NCBI GenBank assembly: GCA_019217005.1
Contig: JAHBNG010000078.1
Location: 3,688 to 67,687 of the forward strand
DNA length: 64,000 nucleotides
Origin: Chloroflexi bacterium TSY
GTDB taxonomy: Bacteria; Chloroflexota; Anaerolineae; Caldilineales; Caldilineaceae
Direction: 5' to 3'
The notes under the pieces were generated by a model. That model searched no databases, was not told the DNA's origin, and worked only from the letters and a program-made list of their open reading frames with translations. Numbering within the stretch: the first letter of the stretch is position 1; each line of letters opens with the position of its first letter. Of this stretch, positions 17,347 through 26,769 are shown piece by piece. A program made the translations under genes and the position numbers.

Positions 17347-17700
17347 ATGCATTTATACATGTCTAGTGCACCAATCCAAGCACCATATGCTCGTCACGTG
17401 CTAATTTGTACCGGTTGTTATTGCGACCCCGAGGGGAAAAGCAATGATCTCTATCGCACGCTTGCGCATAAATTGGGTGATCTGGGTCAATATGATAATC
17501 CCGTTCGCGTGAAACGCGGTGTTACGCCGTGCTTAGGCGTTTGCTATGGTGGACCCTTGCTTGTCGTCTACCCTGATGGCATCTGGTACCATAGTGTGGA
17601 TGAGGATCTTCTCGATCGCATTATCGAAGAACACTTTCGCAACAACCAGCCGGTGGAAGAGTACATCTTTCACCGATTGGATCAATCGGTTCTCGCATAA
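17347..17700 (+). CDS. (2Fe-2S) ferredoxin-like protein
   Basis: 117 residues (ATG 17359 is an alternative start). Thioredoxin-fold ferredoxin with cysteines in [12 protein letters not shown] (about residue 23) and [10 protein letters not shown] (about residue 62), followed by [16 protein letters not shown]. The same domain is fused to CobO (26770) and CobN (27862) further along, so it is likely an electron carrier serving corrinoid chemistry, for example cobalt reduction. The genomic link is seen; the role is inferred. Confidence 0.82.
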   Translation: MHLYMSSAPIQAPYARHVLICTGCYCDPEGKSNDLYRTLAHKLGDLGQYDNPVRVKRGVTPCLGVCYGGPLLVVYPDGIWYHSVDEDLLDRIIEEHFRNNQPVEEYIFHRLDQSVLA

Positions 17701-17884
17701 CATCAAAAATCTTATTCTGAATGACAAAGTCTTGCTCCGACGTGTAGGATTGGATGAGCCGTGGTATCTCTCAATTGGCGATCAACCAAGATGACGATTT
17801 TACGTAGATGTATGTAACCCATTGTGTACTACGTTCGACATCAAGAACATTCTGTTTTCGATATGACCCAACAGGAGAGCAACA

Positions 17885-18199
17885 ATGATCGGTGAAGTAC
17901 TTTTGCAACGTGGAACAACGCTGGTTCGTCGTCTACGGTTAGCACCGGGTGAGGCGATGCCTTGGCATCGAGATCCTTTTCACCGCATAACAGTTATCTT
18001 AAGCGGCGATGAGATCTTAATCGAATACCGTGACAGCGACGAGGTGCATCAGATCCCTGTATCAGAAGGACAAGTGGATTGGGATGAGCCAACAGATCGT
18101 GTTCACCGTGGTGTGAACATTGGTGATCGCATTTATGAAGAGGTGGTCATCTTTTTTCTTGACGACCCAGACAACATACCGCAACCAACCGAACTTTAG
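17885..18199 (+). CDS. cupin-domain protein
   Basis: 104 residues after AGGAG at 17873. A small single-cupin protein: GEAMPWHRDPFHRITVIL first motif and a second half DRVHRGVNIGDRIYEEVVIFFL. Probably a metal-binding beta barrel; no substrate can be named. Sits in the cobalamin block but may be unrelated to it. Confidence 0.7.
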   Translation: MIGEVLLQRGTTLVRRLRLAPGEAMPWHRDPFHRITVILSGDEILIEYRDSDEVHQIPVSEGQVDWDEPTDRVHRGVNIGDRIYEEVVIFFLDDPDNIPQPTEL

Positions 18200-18222
18200 G
18201 ACAATCAGCTCACGCTCATATC

Positions 18223-19263
18223 ATGAAAAAATCAAGCAGCGTGGTGGAGTTTATTCAACAGAATCAACAGACGGAGCATTGTGATCTGGTTGGCCGCCAA
18301 CTCGATTCGCTACCAAACTCCTTTGGTACACTGAAACAATTGAAGACACTCAAATTAGATGACAACCAACTGACCGATCTCCCAGCCTCAATTGGCGACA
18401 TCATTATGCTTGAGGAATTGCACATCGATCAAAATCAGTTGGTCGTTTTGCCAGAGAGCTTCCGACACTTAACCAATCTAAAAAAGTTATCATTGCGTGA
18501 CAATCGATTAACATCCCTACCAAACTGGTTCTGTCAGTTACCAAATCTCCAAACGCTAGTGGTTGGCGAAAATCCCCTTGATTCTCTGCCCGACTGGATA
18601 GGCGATCTGATCAATTTGCATGAATTATATGTCCATAACAGCAACCTGACGTCGCTGCCCGTGTCGTTTGGCAACTTGACCAATCTACGTACGCTCGACT
18701 TGGGTCACAATGCGTTAACATCTCTGCCTGAAACCATCGGCAATCTAACCAATCTGACAAATTTCCTATATATCAGCGACAATCATCTGAGCGATCTGCC
18801 TACGTCAATCGGCAATCTGGTAAACCTGCGCTATCTAGGCGTGACGCATAATCAGTTGACAATCCTGCCAGAGGAAATTGGCAATCTAACCAGTCTAGAA
18901 GAATTCCGTTTGTACAACAATCAGCTTGCCACGTTGCCTAAATCCATTGGTCGGTTGCACCAGTTGAAAGAACTGCACCTAATGAACAACAAATTGGCGG
19001 TCTTGCCAGAATCAATTGGTGCCCTATCCAACCTGAAATATCTTGATTTGCGGAACAACCGATTGGATTCTTGGCCGGAATCGTTGCACAATTTAAAATC
19101 GCTCCGCTTTCTAGATCTACGAGCCAACAAACTGACTTCGCTGCCAGACATCATCTCTGAACTTCCTCAGTTGGAAAAGCTCGATTTGCGTTGGAATAAG
19201 CTCGACGCCTTGCCCGATTGGATCCAAACACTTAAAAAGCAAGGATGTACAGTTTTCATCTAG
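18223..19263 (+). CDS. leucine-rich repeat protein
   Basis: 346 residues composed almost wholly of 23-residue LRRs of the bacterial LPxxIGNLxNLxxLxLxxN type, about 13 copies from residue 20 to the end (for example LTSLPETIGNLTNL). No signal peptide, membrane segment, kinase or GTPase domain is attached. Probably a cytosolic protein-interaction scaffold. Starts 23 bases after the cupin gene; its end lies close to the truncated cobJ, whose missing N-terminus may have been lost when this gene was placed here. Confidence 0.88.
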   Translation: MKKSSSVVEFIQQNQQTEHCDLVGRQLDSLPNSFGTLKQLKTLKLDDNQLTDLPASIGDIIMLEELHIDQNQLVVLPESFRHLTNLKKLSLRDNRLTSLPNWFCQLPNLQTLVVGENPLDSLPDWIGDLINLHELYVHNSNLTSLPVSFGNLTNLRTLDLGHNALTSLPETIGNLTNLTNFLYISDNHLSDLPTSIGNLVNLRYLGVTHNQLTILPEEIGNLTSLEEFRLYNNQLATLPKSIGRLHQLKELHLMNNKLAVLPESIGALSNLKYLDLRNNRLDSWPESLHNLKSLRFLDLRANKLTSLPDIISELPQLEKLDLRWNKLDALPDWIQTLKKQGCTVFI

Positions 19264-19302
19264 AATGTTTAGCCACCTTGATCATCGTCACAACCAAAAG
19301 TA

Positions 19303-19323
19303 GAACAAACAGCTTGTTTGTTC
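19303..19323. repeat. palindrome upstream of cobJ fragment gene
   Basis: GAACAAACA - GCT - TGTTTGTTC, a perfect 9-bp inverted repeat. A near copy lies at 20414-20434. No T-tract follows. Could be an operator or an RNA hairpin. Confidence 0.5.
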
Positions 19324-19364
19324 CATATGATGAATGAATACATATAGCCATCTATACTGCGGTT

Positions 19365-20414
19365 GTGATGAATACCGTGGTTTGCGCAAGCTCAATCAGA
19401 GAGAACAAACTACGGTTTTCAGGCAGAGCAAAGTATAGAATGTACAATGATATGATCGCAATTCAAGCAGCGGCAGTGCGTTTAGGTGCGCCATTTGGGG
19501 ACGATTTATGCACCATTCACCTGAGCGATCAGTCGACGCCTTGGAACATCATCAAACGCCGTGTGCAGGCTGCAGCCTGGGGGGATTTTGTGGTTGGCTT
19601 TTACAATCCTTCCAGCAGAAAGCATGAAGATCGATTGACCTGCGCCATCGAAATTTTACGCTCTGAACGCCGCCCCGATACACCCGTGCTCATTGCGCAA
19701 AACGTCACCCGTCCAGATGAGTCAACGACCATCACGACATTAGAAGAATTTGATCCAACCGTTTTGGATATAGTCACCCTCGTGATTGTAGGCAACACGC
19801 AGACAGATCAATTTGGTTCAAGGGTCGTATCACAGCGGGGCTCTCTGCAAAATGACCCCTCTCAAGAGGAAGCAAGGCAGCGGTTCGCCAAAATCGAGCC
19901 AAAGTCTTACAGAGATCAGCCTCATGGCTTTTCTCATAAACAGCAGACGCAGCCGAAGTTCCAACATCGCATTTATCCCATTGCCCTGACTGGATTACAA
20001 GATGCGCGTGTGCTGGTTGTGGGCGGTGGGCCAGTGGGCGAACGCAAGGTAAAAAATCTGTTGACCGTCGGCGCACACGTTACGCTTGTCAGCCCACGGG
20101 CTACACCGCTCTTACAAAAATGGGCTGCATCGGGTCAGATTCGATGGTTGTCCCGTTCCTACCAAACAAACGACTGCATCGGTGTTCGTTTGGTCTACGC
20201 CGCCACAAATCAGCGAATGGTCAATGCCCAGATTGCGCGAGATGCAGCCCAACTTGATCTGCTCTGCAACGTGGCAGATGCGCCACACGAAGGCAATTTT
20301 CATCTTCCTGCTGTCTATCGACAAGATAATGTCGTTGTAGCAGTCAGCACAGAGCAAGCGCAACCAAAACACGCCATCAAGATACGCGATGCAATTTCCA
20401 AGTGGCTCAAGTAG
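19365..20414 (+). CDS. truncated CobJ fused to precorrin-2 dehydrogenase
   Basis: 349 residues. Residues 30-165 match the C-terminal half of precorrin-3B C17-methyltransferase (AIQAAAVRLGAPFGDD, TPWNIIKRRVQAAAWGDFVV, YNPSSRKHEDRL, TLVIVGNTQT). The N-terminal SAM-binding half with its GxGPGD loop is missing and replaced by 30 unrelated residues, so methyltransferase activity is unlikely. Residues 205-349 are a CysG-B/Met8-type domain (YPIALTGLQDARVLVVGGGPVGERK, LLCNVADAPHEGNFHLPAV) that oxidises precorrin-2 to sirohydrochlorin. Possibly only this second domain is still used. No start is strongly supported. Confidence 0.78.
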   Translation: MMNTVVCASSIRENKLRFSGRAKYRMYNDMIAIQAAAVRLGAPFGDDLCTIHLSDQSTPWNIIKRRVQAAAWGDFVVGFYNPSSRKHEDRLTCAIEILRSERRPDTPVLIAQNVTRPDESTTITTLEEFDPTVLDIVTLVIVGNTQTDQFGSRVVSQRGSLQNDPSQEEARQRFAKIEPKSYRDQPHGFSHKQQTQPKFQHRIYPIALTGLQDARVLVVGGGPVGERKVKNLLTVGAHVTLVSPRATPLLQKWAASGQIRWLSRSYQTNDCIGVRLVYAATNQRMVNAQIARDAAQLDLLCNVADAPHEGNFHLPAVYRQDNVVVAVSTEQAQPKHAIKIRDAISKWLK

Positions 20415-20434
20415 AACAAACAGGCTATTTGTTC
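20414..20434. repeat. palindrome after cobJ fragment gene
   Basis: GAACAAACA - GGC - TATTTGTTC, near copy of 19303-19323 and overlapping the preceding stop codon. Confidence 0.45.
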
Positions 20435-20516
20435 CACACAGATTACGAGGAGTACCACACAACACTCTCGAAACAACGTGATCGAGAAGCATACATAAGC
20501 CCATGAGTACAGGACG

Positions 20517-22151
20517 ATGACGGGAAAAGCTTACTTAGTTGGTGCAGGCCCTGGTCGCGCCGATCTAATTACAATACGCGGTCTCCAATTGCTCCGACAG
20601 GCCGATGTCGTCCTGTACGACCGGTTGATTGGTGCCGAACTCCTGCATGAAGCGACCGAGAAAGCCGAATTGATCTTTGTGGGCAAATGTCCTGGCCATC
20701 ATGTGAAACAACAAAACGAAATCAATCAGATGTTGCTCAACTCTGTTCGGGCAGGCAATCAGGTTGTGCGGCTCAAAGGCGGTGACCCTTTTGTTTTTGG
20801 ACGGGGAGGAGAGGAAGCGCTTTACTTGACCGAGAACGGTTGCGCATTTGAGGTCGTACCAGGTATTACCTCATCGGTGGCAGTTCCGGCCTATGCTGGT
20901 ATTCCCGTGACGCAAAAGGATATGGCAGCGGGATTTGCGGTCCTAACCGGCTACGAAGATCCCACCAAACCACGGAGTCAGACGGAGTGGAGCGCACTGG
21001 CACATGTATCGACGCTCGTTGTCCTGATGACAGTTAAGAACATTGAGCATCTTGTCACCAATTTGCTCGATGCAGGACGCGCACCAGAGACTCCTGTCAT
21101 AGCGGTCAGTCGCGGCACAATCGCACAGCAGCAGACAGTTCAGGCTACTCTCTCGACCTTGGCGGAACGTATCATGCAGGCGAAGCTGCCTACCCCCGCC
21201 ATTGTCATCATTGGAAATGTTGTCACATTAGCGGCTCAGCTCGCCTGGTTTCATCTAGATGAGTCGAGAAGTCATTTCGTTCCGGCGTCAATTCCTTTCA
21301 CAGAACAGAACAATAACCCATCCGATGGAAAAAGGATGCCTCTGAACGGCGATGATGACAAATCCTATCCAAACTCACTGAATGAGCCAGTACCGACCGG
21401 ACGCGTCTATTTGGTTGGTGCAGGTCCTGGCGACCCCACTCTCCTCACGGTTCGCGGGTACAGGGCTCTCCAACAGGCTGACGTCATTTTATACGATCGA
21501 TTGAGCGCCCCGGAACTGTTGGCGTTCGCAAAGCCAGATGCTCTATGTATCAACGTTGGCAAAGCACCGACGCGCAACCGTTATCCGCAAAGTGAAATCA
21601 ATCGACTGTTGGTGGGGTACGGCAAAAAAGGGCAAACGGTTGTTCGGCTCAAGGGCGGCGATCCTTTTGTCTTTGGCCTGGGCGGTGATGAATGCCTGAG
21701 CTTGAAAGAGGCGGGCATTCGTTATGAAGTCATCCCGGGAGTTTCCAGCATGACGGCGGTTCCTGCCTACGCGGGCATTCCCGTTACTCACCGCGGGGTA
21801 TCGACCATGCTGACGGTACTATCTGCCCACGATGCAAATGCCGAACAGATTGGTGGTATTCCATGGATGCATCTGCCCAAACAAGGCACGCTAGTAATTC
21901 TGATGGGGGCCAAGAAGTTGCCTTTGATCGTGGAACAGTTGCTCACTTATCATGCGAATGCTGACACGCCTATTGCCGTCATTGAATCTGGTACGACAGC
22001 AGCGCAGAAAGTCAAGCAATCAACAGTGCGAGAAATGCGGCAAACATTGGAGCCCATTCCGCCACCCGCGCTGATTGTGGTGGGTGAGGTGGTTCGACTA
22101 CGCGAGAAATTGCAATGGTTTCAGGCGAGTTTGGCAACAACTGAAATTTAG
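20517..22151 (+). CDS. cobA: tandem uroporphyrinogen-III C-methyltransferase (two SUMT domains)
   Basis: 544 residues holding two complete SUMT domains in one chain. Domain 1 (residues 1-245): AYLVGAGPGRADLIT, VLYDRLIG, VVRLKGGDPFVFGRGGEE, VVPGITSSVAVPAYAGIPVT. Domain 2 (residues 295-540): VYLVGAGPGDPTLLT, VVRLKGGDPFVFGLGGDE, VIPGVSSMTAVPAYAGIPVT. A 50-residue polar linker joins them. Both keep the SAM-binding and substrate motifs, so each could methylate uroporphyrinogen III at C2 and C7 to give precorrin-2. The double form is unusual; SUMT is commonly single or fused to a uroporphyrinogen synthase or CysG-B. A five-codon ATG...TGA frame overlaps the start. Confidence 0.92.
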   Translation: MTGKAYLVGAGPGRADLITIRGLQLLRQADVVLYDRLIGAELLHEATEKAELIFVGKCPGHHVKQQNEINQMLLNSVRAGNQVVRLKGGDPFVFGRGGEEALYLTENGCAFEVVPGITSSVAVPAYAGIPVTQKDMAAGFAVLTGYEDPTKPRSQTEWSALAHVSTLVVLMTVKNIEHLVTNLLDAGRAPETPVIAVSRGTIAQQQTVQATLSTLAERIMQAKLPTPAIVIIGNVVTLAAQLAWFHLDESRSHFVPASIPFTEQNNNPSDGKRMPLNGDDDKSYPNSLNEPVPTGRVYLVGAGPGDPTLLTVRGYRALQQADVILYDRLSAPELLAFAKPDALCINVGKAPTRNRYPQSEINRLLVGYGKKGQTVVRLKGGDPFVFGLGGDECLSLKEAGIRYEVIPGVSSMTAVPAYAGIPVTHRGVSTMLTVLSAHDANAEQIGGIPWMHLPKQGTLVILMGAKKLPLIVEQLLTYHANADTPIAVIESGTTAAQKVKQSTVREMRQTLEPIPPPALIVVGEVVRLREKLQWFQASLATTEI

Positions 22152-22157
22152 AACGTT

Positions 22158-23690
22158 ATGGCAATATCAACTACACGCGCCATCATGCTCCTGGGCATCC
22201 ATTCCAACGCGGGCAAGAGCCTACTGACGACAGCCTTCTGCCGTATTTTGGCGCGCAAAGGGATACGGGTTGCACCATTCAAAGCCCAAAATATGAGCAA
22301 CAACGCAGGGGTGACGCCAGAAGGCGGAGAGATGGGACGTGCGCAGATTGTCCAGGCAGAGGCGGCCGGAATCCCACCACATACGGATATGAACCCAGTT
22401 CTGCTGAAACCAGAGGCCAATCGTCGCAGCCAGATCGTTTTAAATGGCGTCGCAAACGGGCATATCGAAGCCAAGAATTGGTTCCAGATCAAACAGCAGT
22501 TGTGGAGCGAGGTGCGGGCGGCATATGATCGGTTGGCGGCGCGCTTTGATGTGATTGTGTTAGAGGGGGCTGGCAGTCCCGCAGAGATCAACTTAAAAGC
22601 CGGTGATATTGTCAACTTGCGGATGGCGCGTTATGCCAACGCGCCTTGCCTCCTGATAGGGGATATCGATCGTGGCAGCGTCTTTGCGGCGTTGGCTGGA
22701 ACAATACTGCTGCTGGAGCCAGAAGAACGTGAGCAGATATCAGGTTTCTTGATTAACAAGTTTCGGGGTGACCCAGCGTTGCTGGGAAATGCAACCACAA
22801 TGTTGAATGAGAAAGCCTTTGGTGTTCCAACGCTGGGGGTGATTCCCTATCTCCCAGATATGCGCGTCGCAGATGAAGATGCAGTTGCATTGGATGATGC
22901 GTCCATCCATGCTCAGGCAGGTGATCTTGTGGATATCGCCATCGTCCATTTGCCTCACATTGCCAATTTTGATGAATTTGATTCACTGATCGCAGAACCC
23001 GCCGTTCGAGTACGGTATGTCCGTCAGACATCAGAATTGGGTCAACCCCAAGCGATCATTGTGCCAGGCTCAAAGGTAACGTTATCCGATCTAGCGTGGA
23101 TGCGTTCGCAAGGATTGGATGCTGCGATTTTGGCCTGTCGGGCGGCTGGGACGAGCATCATTGGGATTTGTGGTGGCTATCAAATGTTGGGCCAAATGCT
23201 TGTGGATCCTTTTGGCGTGGAGGGACCACAAGGTCAGTCTGCGGCTGGCTTCGGTCTCTTGCCAATTGTGACCGAGTTTTGTCAGATCAAACAGACCCAT
23301 CGGGCGAAACTGCAAATTGACCCCGATCGACTCAATTTCATGGATGCAGCACCGGGTGATGCATTGTCTGGATATGAGATTCACGCAGGTGAAACCACCT
23401 TTCTTGGCGACGCAAAACCACTTGGCAAAATCATCGTACGTAACGGACAACCTGCTTCGGTTGCAGATGGAGCGGTCAGTCAAGATGGACGGGTATGGGG
23501 GACATATCTGCATGGAATTTTTGACAACGATCACTTTCGCAGTCAGTGGCTGCGGTCCTTGGGTTGGCAGGGCACGAGTGTCTCTATGAAGCAGTTGCGT
23601 ATCCAAGCCTACGATCGCTTGGCTAACGCAGTTGAAGAGTCAGTAGACTGGGAAGTGATTGAACGGCTGATCAATGGGCGAATGGGATAA
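22158..23690 (+). CDS. cbiP: cobyric acid synthase
   Basis: 510 residues, six bases after the SUMT gene. Glutamine-dependent amidation of four side chains of adenosylcobyrinic diamide. N-terminal BioD-like ATPase with [16 protein letters not shown] and [16 protein letters not shown]; GxGSP-type [26 protein letters not shown]-terminal glutamine amidotransferase domain with [10 protein letters not shown] nucleophile loop and GYEIHAGET, and the final LHGIFDN histidine. Length and order are typical for CbiP/CobQ. Confidence 0.95.
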   Translation: MAISTTRAIMLLGIHSNAGKSLLTTAFCRILARKGIRVAPFKAQNMSNNAGVTPEGGEMGRAQIVQAEAAGIPPHTDMNPVLLKPEANRRSQIVLNGVANGHIEAKNWFQIKQQLWSEVRAAYDRLAARFDVIVLEGAGSPAEINLKAGDIVNLRMARYANAPCLLIGDIDRGSVFAALAGTILLLEPEEREQISGFLINKFRGDPALLGNATTMLNEKAFGVPTLGVIPYLPDMRVADEDAVALDDASIHAQAGDLVDIAIVHLPHIANFDEFDSLIAEPAVRVRYVRQTSELGQPQAIIVPGSKVTLSDLAWMRSQGLDAAILACRAAGTSIIGICGGYQMLGQMLVDPFGVEGPQGQSAAGFGLLPIVTEFCQIKQTHRAKLQIDPDRLNFMDAAPGDALSGYEIHAGETTFLGDAKPLGKIIVRNGQPASVADGAVSQDGRVWGTYLHGIFDNDHFRSQWLRSLGWQGTSVSMKQLRIQAYDRLANAVEESVDWEVIERLINGRMG

Positions 23691-23775
23691 CACAAGGGAC
23701 TATTTCAAGCATAATACATGTGACATGAAATCATTCGGGATGACATCGAACACTGCCCTAAAAGGATAGCCTACA

Positions 23776-24795
23776 ATGGATGATAAGGTAGGATTGACGA
23801 CGTCAATAGACTCTCAATATCGGGCAGCTGTGCTGTTTATCGCTCTTGGTTTAGACTTATTATTTGGTGATCCATCAAACCGGTTTCATCCTGTAGCCTG
23901 GATGGGACAAGCGATTGGAGCGGCACGGAAATATGTCCCCAAAAAACGAGCGAGTTTACAGTTTCTGTATGGATTTGCAATCTCTGTGATTGGTGTAATC
24001 ATGGTTAGCGCCATGGGACGGGCCTGGACCTGGAGTTTCAAACGATTGACACAAAGTATAAGCCACGTGACAAAAACAAGCCAAGCAAGCATCTGGTACA
24101 CGATTTTGGTCGTTGTTAGCGAGGCCATTTTATTAAAGCTAACGTTTTCATTGCGTGGGCTGACACAAGCGGGTCATGCTGTCTATCAACCATTGACTCA
24201 CGGAGATATTGAGAAGGCTCGCCATCAGTTAGGGTGGCATCTCGTCGGTCGAAACACGTCTGAACTCAGTGCATCGCAGGTTGCCGCAGCAACGATTGAG
24301 TCCCTCGGGGAAAACACCTCGGACGGAATTGTTGCGCCGTTGGTATACTACAGTCTTTGGGGATTGCCAGGTGCATTGGCCTATCGTTTTCTCAATACGA
24401 TGGACTCGATGTGGGGGTATCGGGATGCTGCACACGAATGGTTGGGCAAAGCACCAGCTCGATTAGATGATCTGGTCAACCTTGTGCCTGCTCGTCTGAC
24501 GGCTCTGGCGTTTGTTGTGACGGCACCGCTCTTGCGGCTCAACGGTTTTCAAGCGTGGTACATCTGGCAACGGGATGCCACACAGACCGCGAGTCCCAAT
24601 GCGGGGCACCCGATGAGTGCCATGGCAGGTGCGTTGGAGGTCGAGCTGGAAAAAGTGGCTCACTATCGACTGGGGGCTGGTCAACCATTGCCCCAAGCAG
24701 ATGATATTCTGCGTGCGAGTCATCTTGTTCGGTTGACAGTGCTGCTCATTGTGTCATTGTTGGCGATTATGACTCTAAGATCAAGTAATTCTTGA
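23776..24795 (+). CDS. cbiB: adenosylcobinamide-phosphate synthase
   Basis: 339 residues. Membrane protein that attaches aminopropanol (phosphate) to adenosylcobyric acid. LGLDLLFGDPSNRFHPVAWMG at the N-terminus and NTSELSASQVAAATIESLGENTSDGIVAPL-type core (seen as ATIESLGENTSDGIVAPL), then MWGYRDAAHEWLGKAPARLDDL and SPNAGHPMSAMAGAL are the family signatures. Several hydrophobic segments (about residues 20-35, 70-90, 110-130, 225-245, 320-335). It acts just before the CobD/CobU/CobS steps encoded nearby. Confidence 0.95.
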   Translation: MDDKVGLTTSIDSQYRAAVLFIALGLDLLFGDPSNRFHPVAWMGQAIGAARKYVPKKRASLQFLYGFAISVIGVIMVSAMGRAWTWSFKRLTQSISHVTKTSQASIWYTILVVVSEAILLKLTFSLRGLTQAGHAVYQPLTHGDIEKARHQLGWHLVGRNTSELSASQVAAATIESLGENTSDGIVAPLVYYSLWGLPGALAYRFLNTMDSMWGYRDAAHEWLGKAPARLDDLVNLVPARLTALAFVVTAPLLRLNGFQAWYIWQRDATQTASPNAGHPMSAMAGALEVELEKVAHYRLGAGQPLPQADDILRASHLVRLTVLLIVSLLAIMTLRSSNS

Positions 24796-24820
24796 TGGCA
24801 ATCACTTTACCGTAGAAACG

Positions 24821-26201
24821 ATGGCGATATTTCCACGAGCGACCATTCGAGAGACTCCCATTGCCATTCACGGCGCAGTACAGCAGGCTGAATTGGCTGA
24901 TTGGAATTTGCCCGTCGAACAGGTTATCGATTTTAGCTCCAATATCAATCCATATGGTCCAGCACCGGCTGTCCATGCACGATTAGCTGAATTTGTCCGC
25001 GAACCAGGTAGCTTAGAGCGATATCCGGATCCAGAAGCAATTGAGTTGCGCCAGATGCTGGCAGATCGGCACTGTCTATCGCCGAAACAGATTGTGATCG
25101 GAAATGGCTCTGCTGAATTGATCTGGTTGACAGCCTTTGCCTATTTATCACCAGGGGATCCGATCCTGATCGTTGGTCCAACGTTTGGTGAATACGAGCG
25201 AACAGCAAGGTTGATGGGGGCCCAAGTGGTTGAATGGCGAGCATTGCCAGAGCAGGAATTTGCCATATGTGTCGACAGCGTCAAACGGATCCTGAATGAA
25301 TTTCGCCCGCTTGTGGTCTTCCTCTGCAACCCGAACAATCCGACAGGAACATACTTGCCAGAAAACGTCATTGCGCAGTGGGCACAACACCATTCGCAAA
25401 CGATCTTTTTCGTCGACGAAGCATACATCGATTTTGTTGCAGATGCTACATCGGTTGTGAATTCTGTCAAAAGACACAGCCTCAGTAGATCCAAATTTGG
25501 CGTTTTTGACTATTTTCAGTCGGGAGAGAAGGGATTTTGGGGCCATTTTTTCAGATCTCAGTTGCCAAAAACAGCCAATTTCATATCTAGAAATCGCTTA
25601 AATTTTACGTAAATGCTAGGTATTGACTGGCAAATACGTATTTATGTCAACTAATTAGCCCAAATTCTCTCTCTAAACCTGAAATTTGGATCTACTGAGC
25701 CTACAAAATCTGTTGGTCACCCGCTCGTTAACCAAAGCACATGGATTAGCCAGCTTGCGATTGGGATACACAATTGGAGATGAATCCATCATCCGAGCGT
25801 TGAAACAAGCACGACCACCTTGGAACGTCAATGCCATAGCACAAGCGGCAGGGATAGCGGCGCTTGCAGCACAAGAGTATGTTGATGCCTGCATGAATCA
25901 GATCGCTGTTGCCAAAGCAGCGTTGGTTGATGATCTGAAGCATATCGGTTTGACACCCTCTCCCTCAGAAACAAACTACTTTCTACTCGATGTGGGAAGT
26001 GGCTCCCAGGTGAGAAATGCTTTACTGAGGGATGGAATCTGTGTGCGAGATTGTGCTTCGTTTGGCTTACCGGAGTATATCCGTATCGCGGTGCGATTGC
26101 CAATAGAAAATGAACGACTCGTTCGGGTTTTATCAGAGCTAAATTATGACATTGTATCTCATTCTAGGTGGCGCGCGCAGCGGCAAAAGCAGGTACGCTG
26201 A
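24821..26201 (+). pseudogene. cobD: threonine-phosphate decarboxylase / HisC-like aminotransferase, split by a 215-bp MITE
   Basis: PLP enzyme expected to make aminopropanol phosphate for CbiB. N-terminal part to 25482: IDFSSNINPYGPAPAVHARL, GNGSAELIWL, FLCNPNNPTGTYL and DEAYIDF. C-terminal part from 25703: TRSLTKAHGLASLRLGY with the PLP lysine, then NYFLLDV and PEYIRIAVRLP. Removing 25483-25702 gives 1161 bases in one frame (386 aa), including the exact serine-leucine codons at the joint. The 3' end overlaps cobU. Position between cbiB and cobU supports CobD rather than HisC. Non-functional as written, since the PLP lysine lies beyond the break. Confidence 0.9.
25483..25697 (+). repeat. 215-bp MITE, copy 2 (inside cobD)
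   Basis: Ends CAGTAGATCC and GGATCTACTG; duplication AGCCT (25478-25482, 25698-25702). By eye identical to copy 1. Adds an in-frame TAA at 25610-25612. Confidence 0.93.
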
Positions 26202-26682
26202 AATGCTGGCCCAAGAGCTTGGTGGCAATGATGTTCTCTATATCGCCACGGCACAAGCGTTTGACGACGAGATGCGGGAGCGAATTGCCAAACATCAACG
26301 GGAACGCCCTGTGGGATGGCGCACGATGGAAGCTCCGACCGATGTCGGGAAGGCAATTCAACACGCAGCAAATGCCACCAAAGTTGTGTTGCTCGATTGC
26401 TTAACCGTTTTGGTTTCCAATGTGTTGCTGAAGCATGAGGATCCCTTTACGGACGAAGCGACCGCTGCTGTAGAATCTGAAATCGATGGTCTGGTCACAA
26501 ACTTTGAAAGGCTGGAGGCAGATGTCATTATTGTCTCCAACGAAGTCGGTATGGGACTCGTTCCTCCATATCCGTTGGGGCGCGCCTACCGAGATCTTTT
26601 GGGCAAGGCCAACCAGCGGATCGCGGGGCAGGCAGATATAGTCAAGTTGATGATTGCAGGGATTCCGATGGATGTGAAGTGA
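26146..26682 (+). CDS. cobU: adenosylcobinamide kinase / guanylyltransferase
   Basis: 178 residues. Phosphorylates adenosylcobinamide and forms the GDP derivative used by CobS. LILGGARSGKSRYAEML is the P-loop, with VLYIATAQAFDDEM, RIAKHQRERP, VLLDCLTVLVSN and IIVSNEVGMGLVPPYPLGR following in the family order. Start overlaps the end of the split cobD by 56 bases, indicating the original operon. Confidence 0.94.
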   Translation: MTLYLILGGARSGKSRYAEMLAQELGGNDVLYIATAQAFDDEMRERIAKHQRERPVGWRTMEAPTDVGKAIQHAANATKVVLLDCLTVLVSNVLLKHEDPFTDEATAAVESEIDGLVTNFERLEADVIIVSNEVGMGLVPPYPLGRAYRDLLGKANQRIAGQADIVKLMIAGIPMDVK

Positions 26683-26769
26683 ATTTAGAAAATCGATCCA
26701 CAAGCGGACTGGATTGACCGGATGAGAGAGAAAAAATCAGATTGACCCAAAGTGAGGCATTCGTATCAA

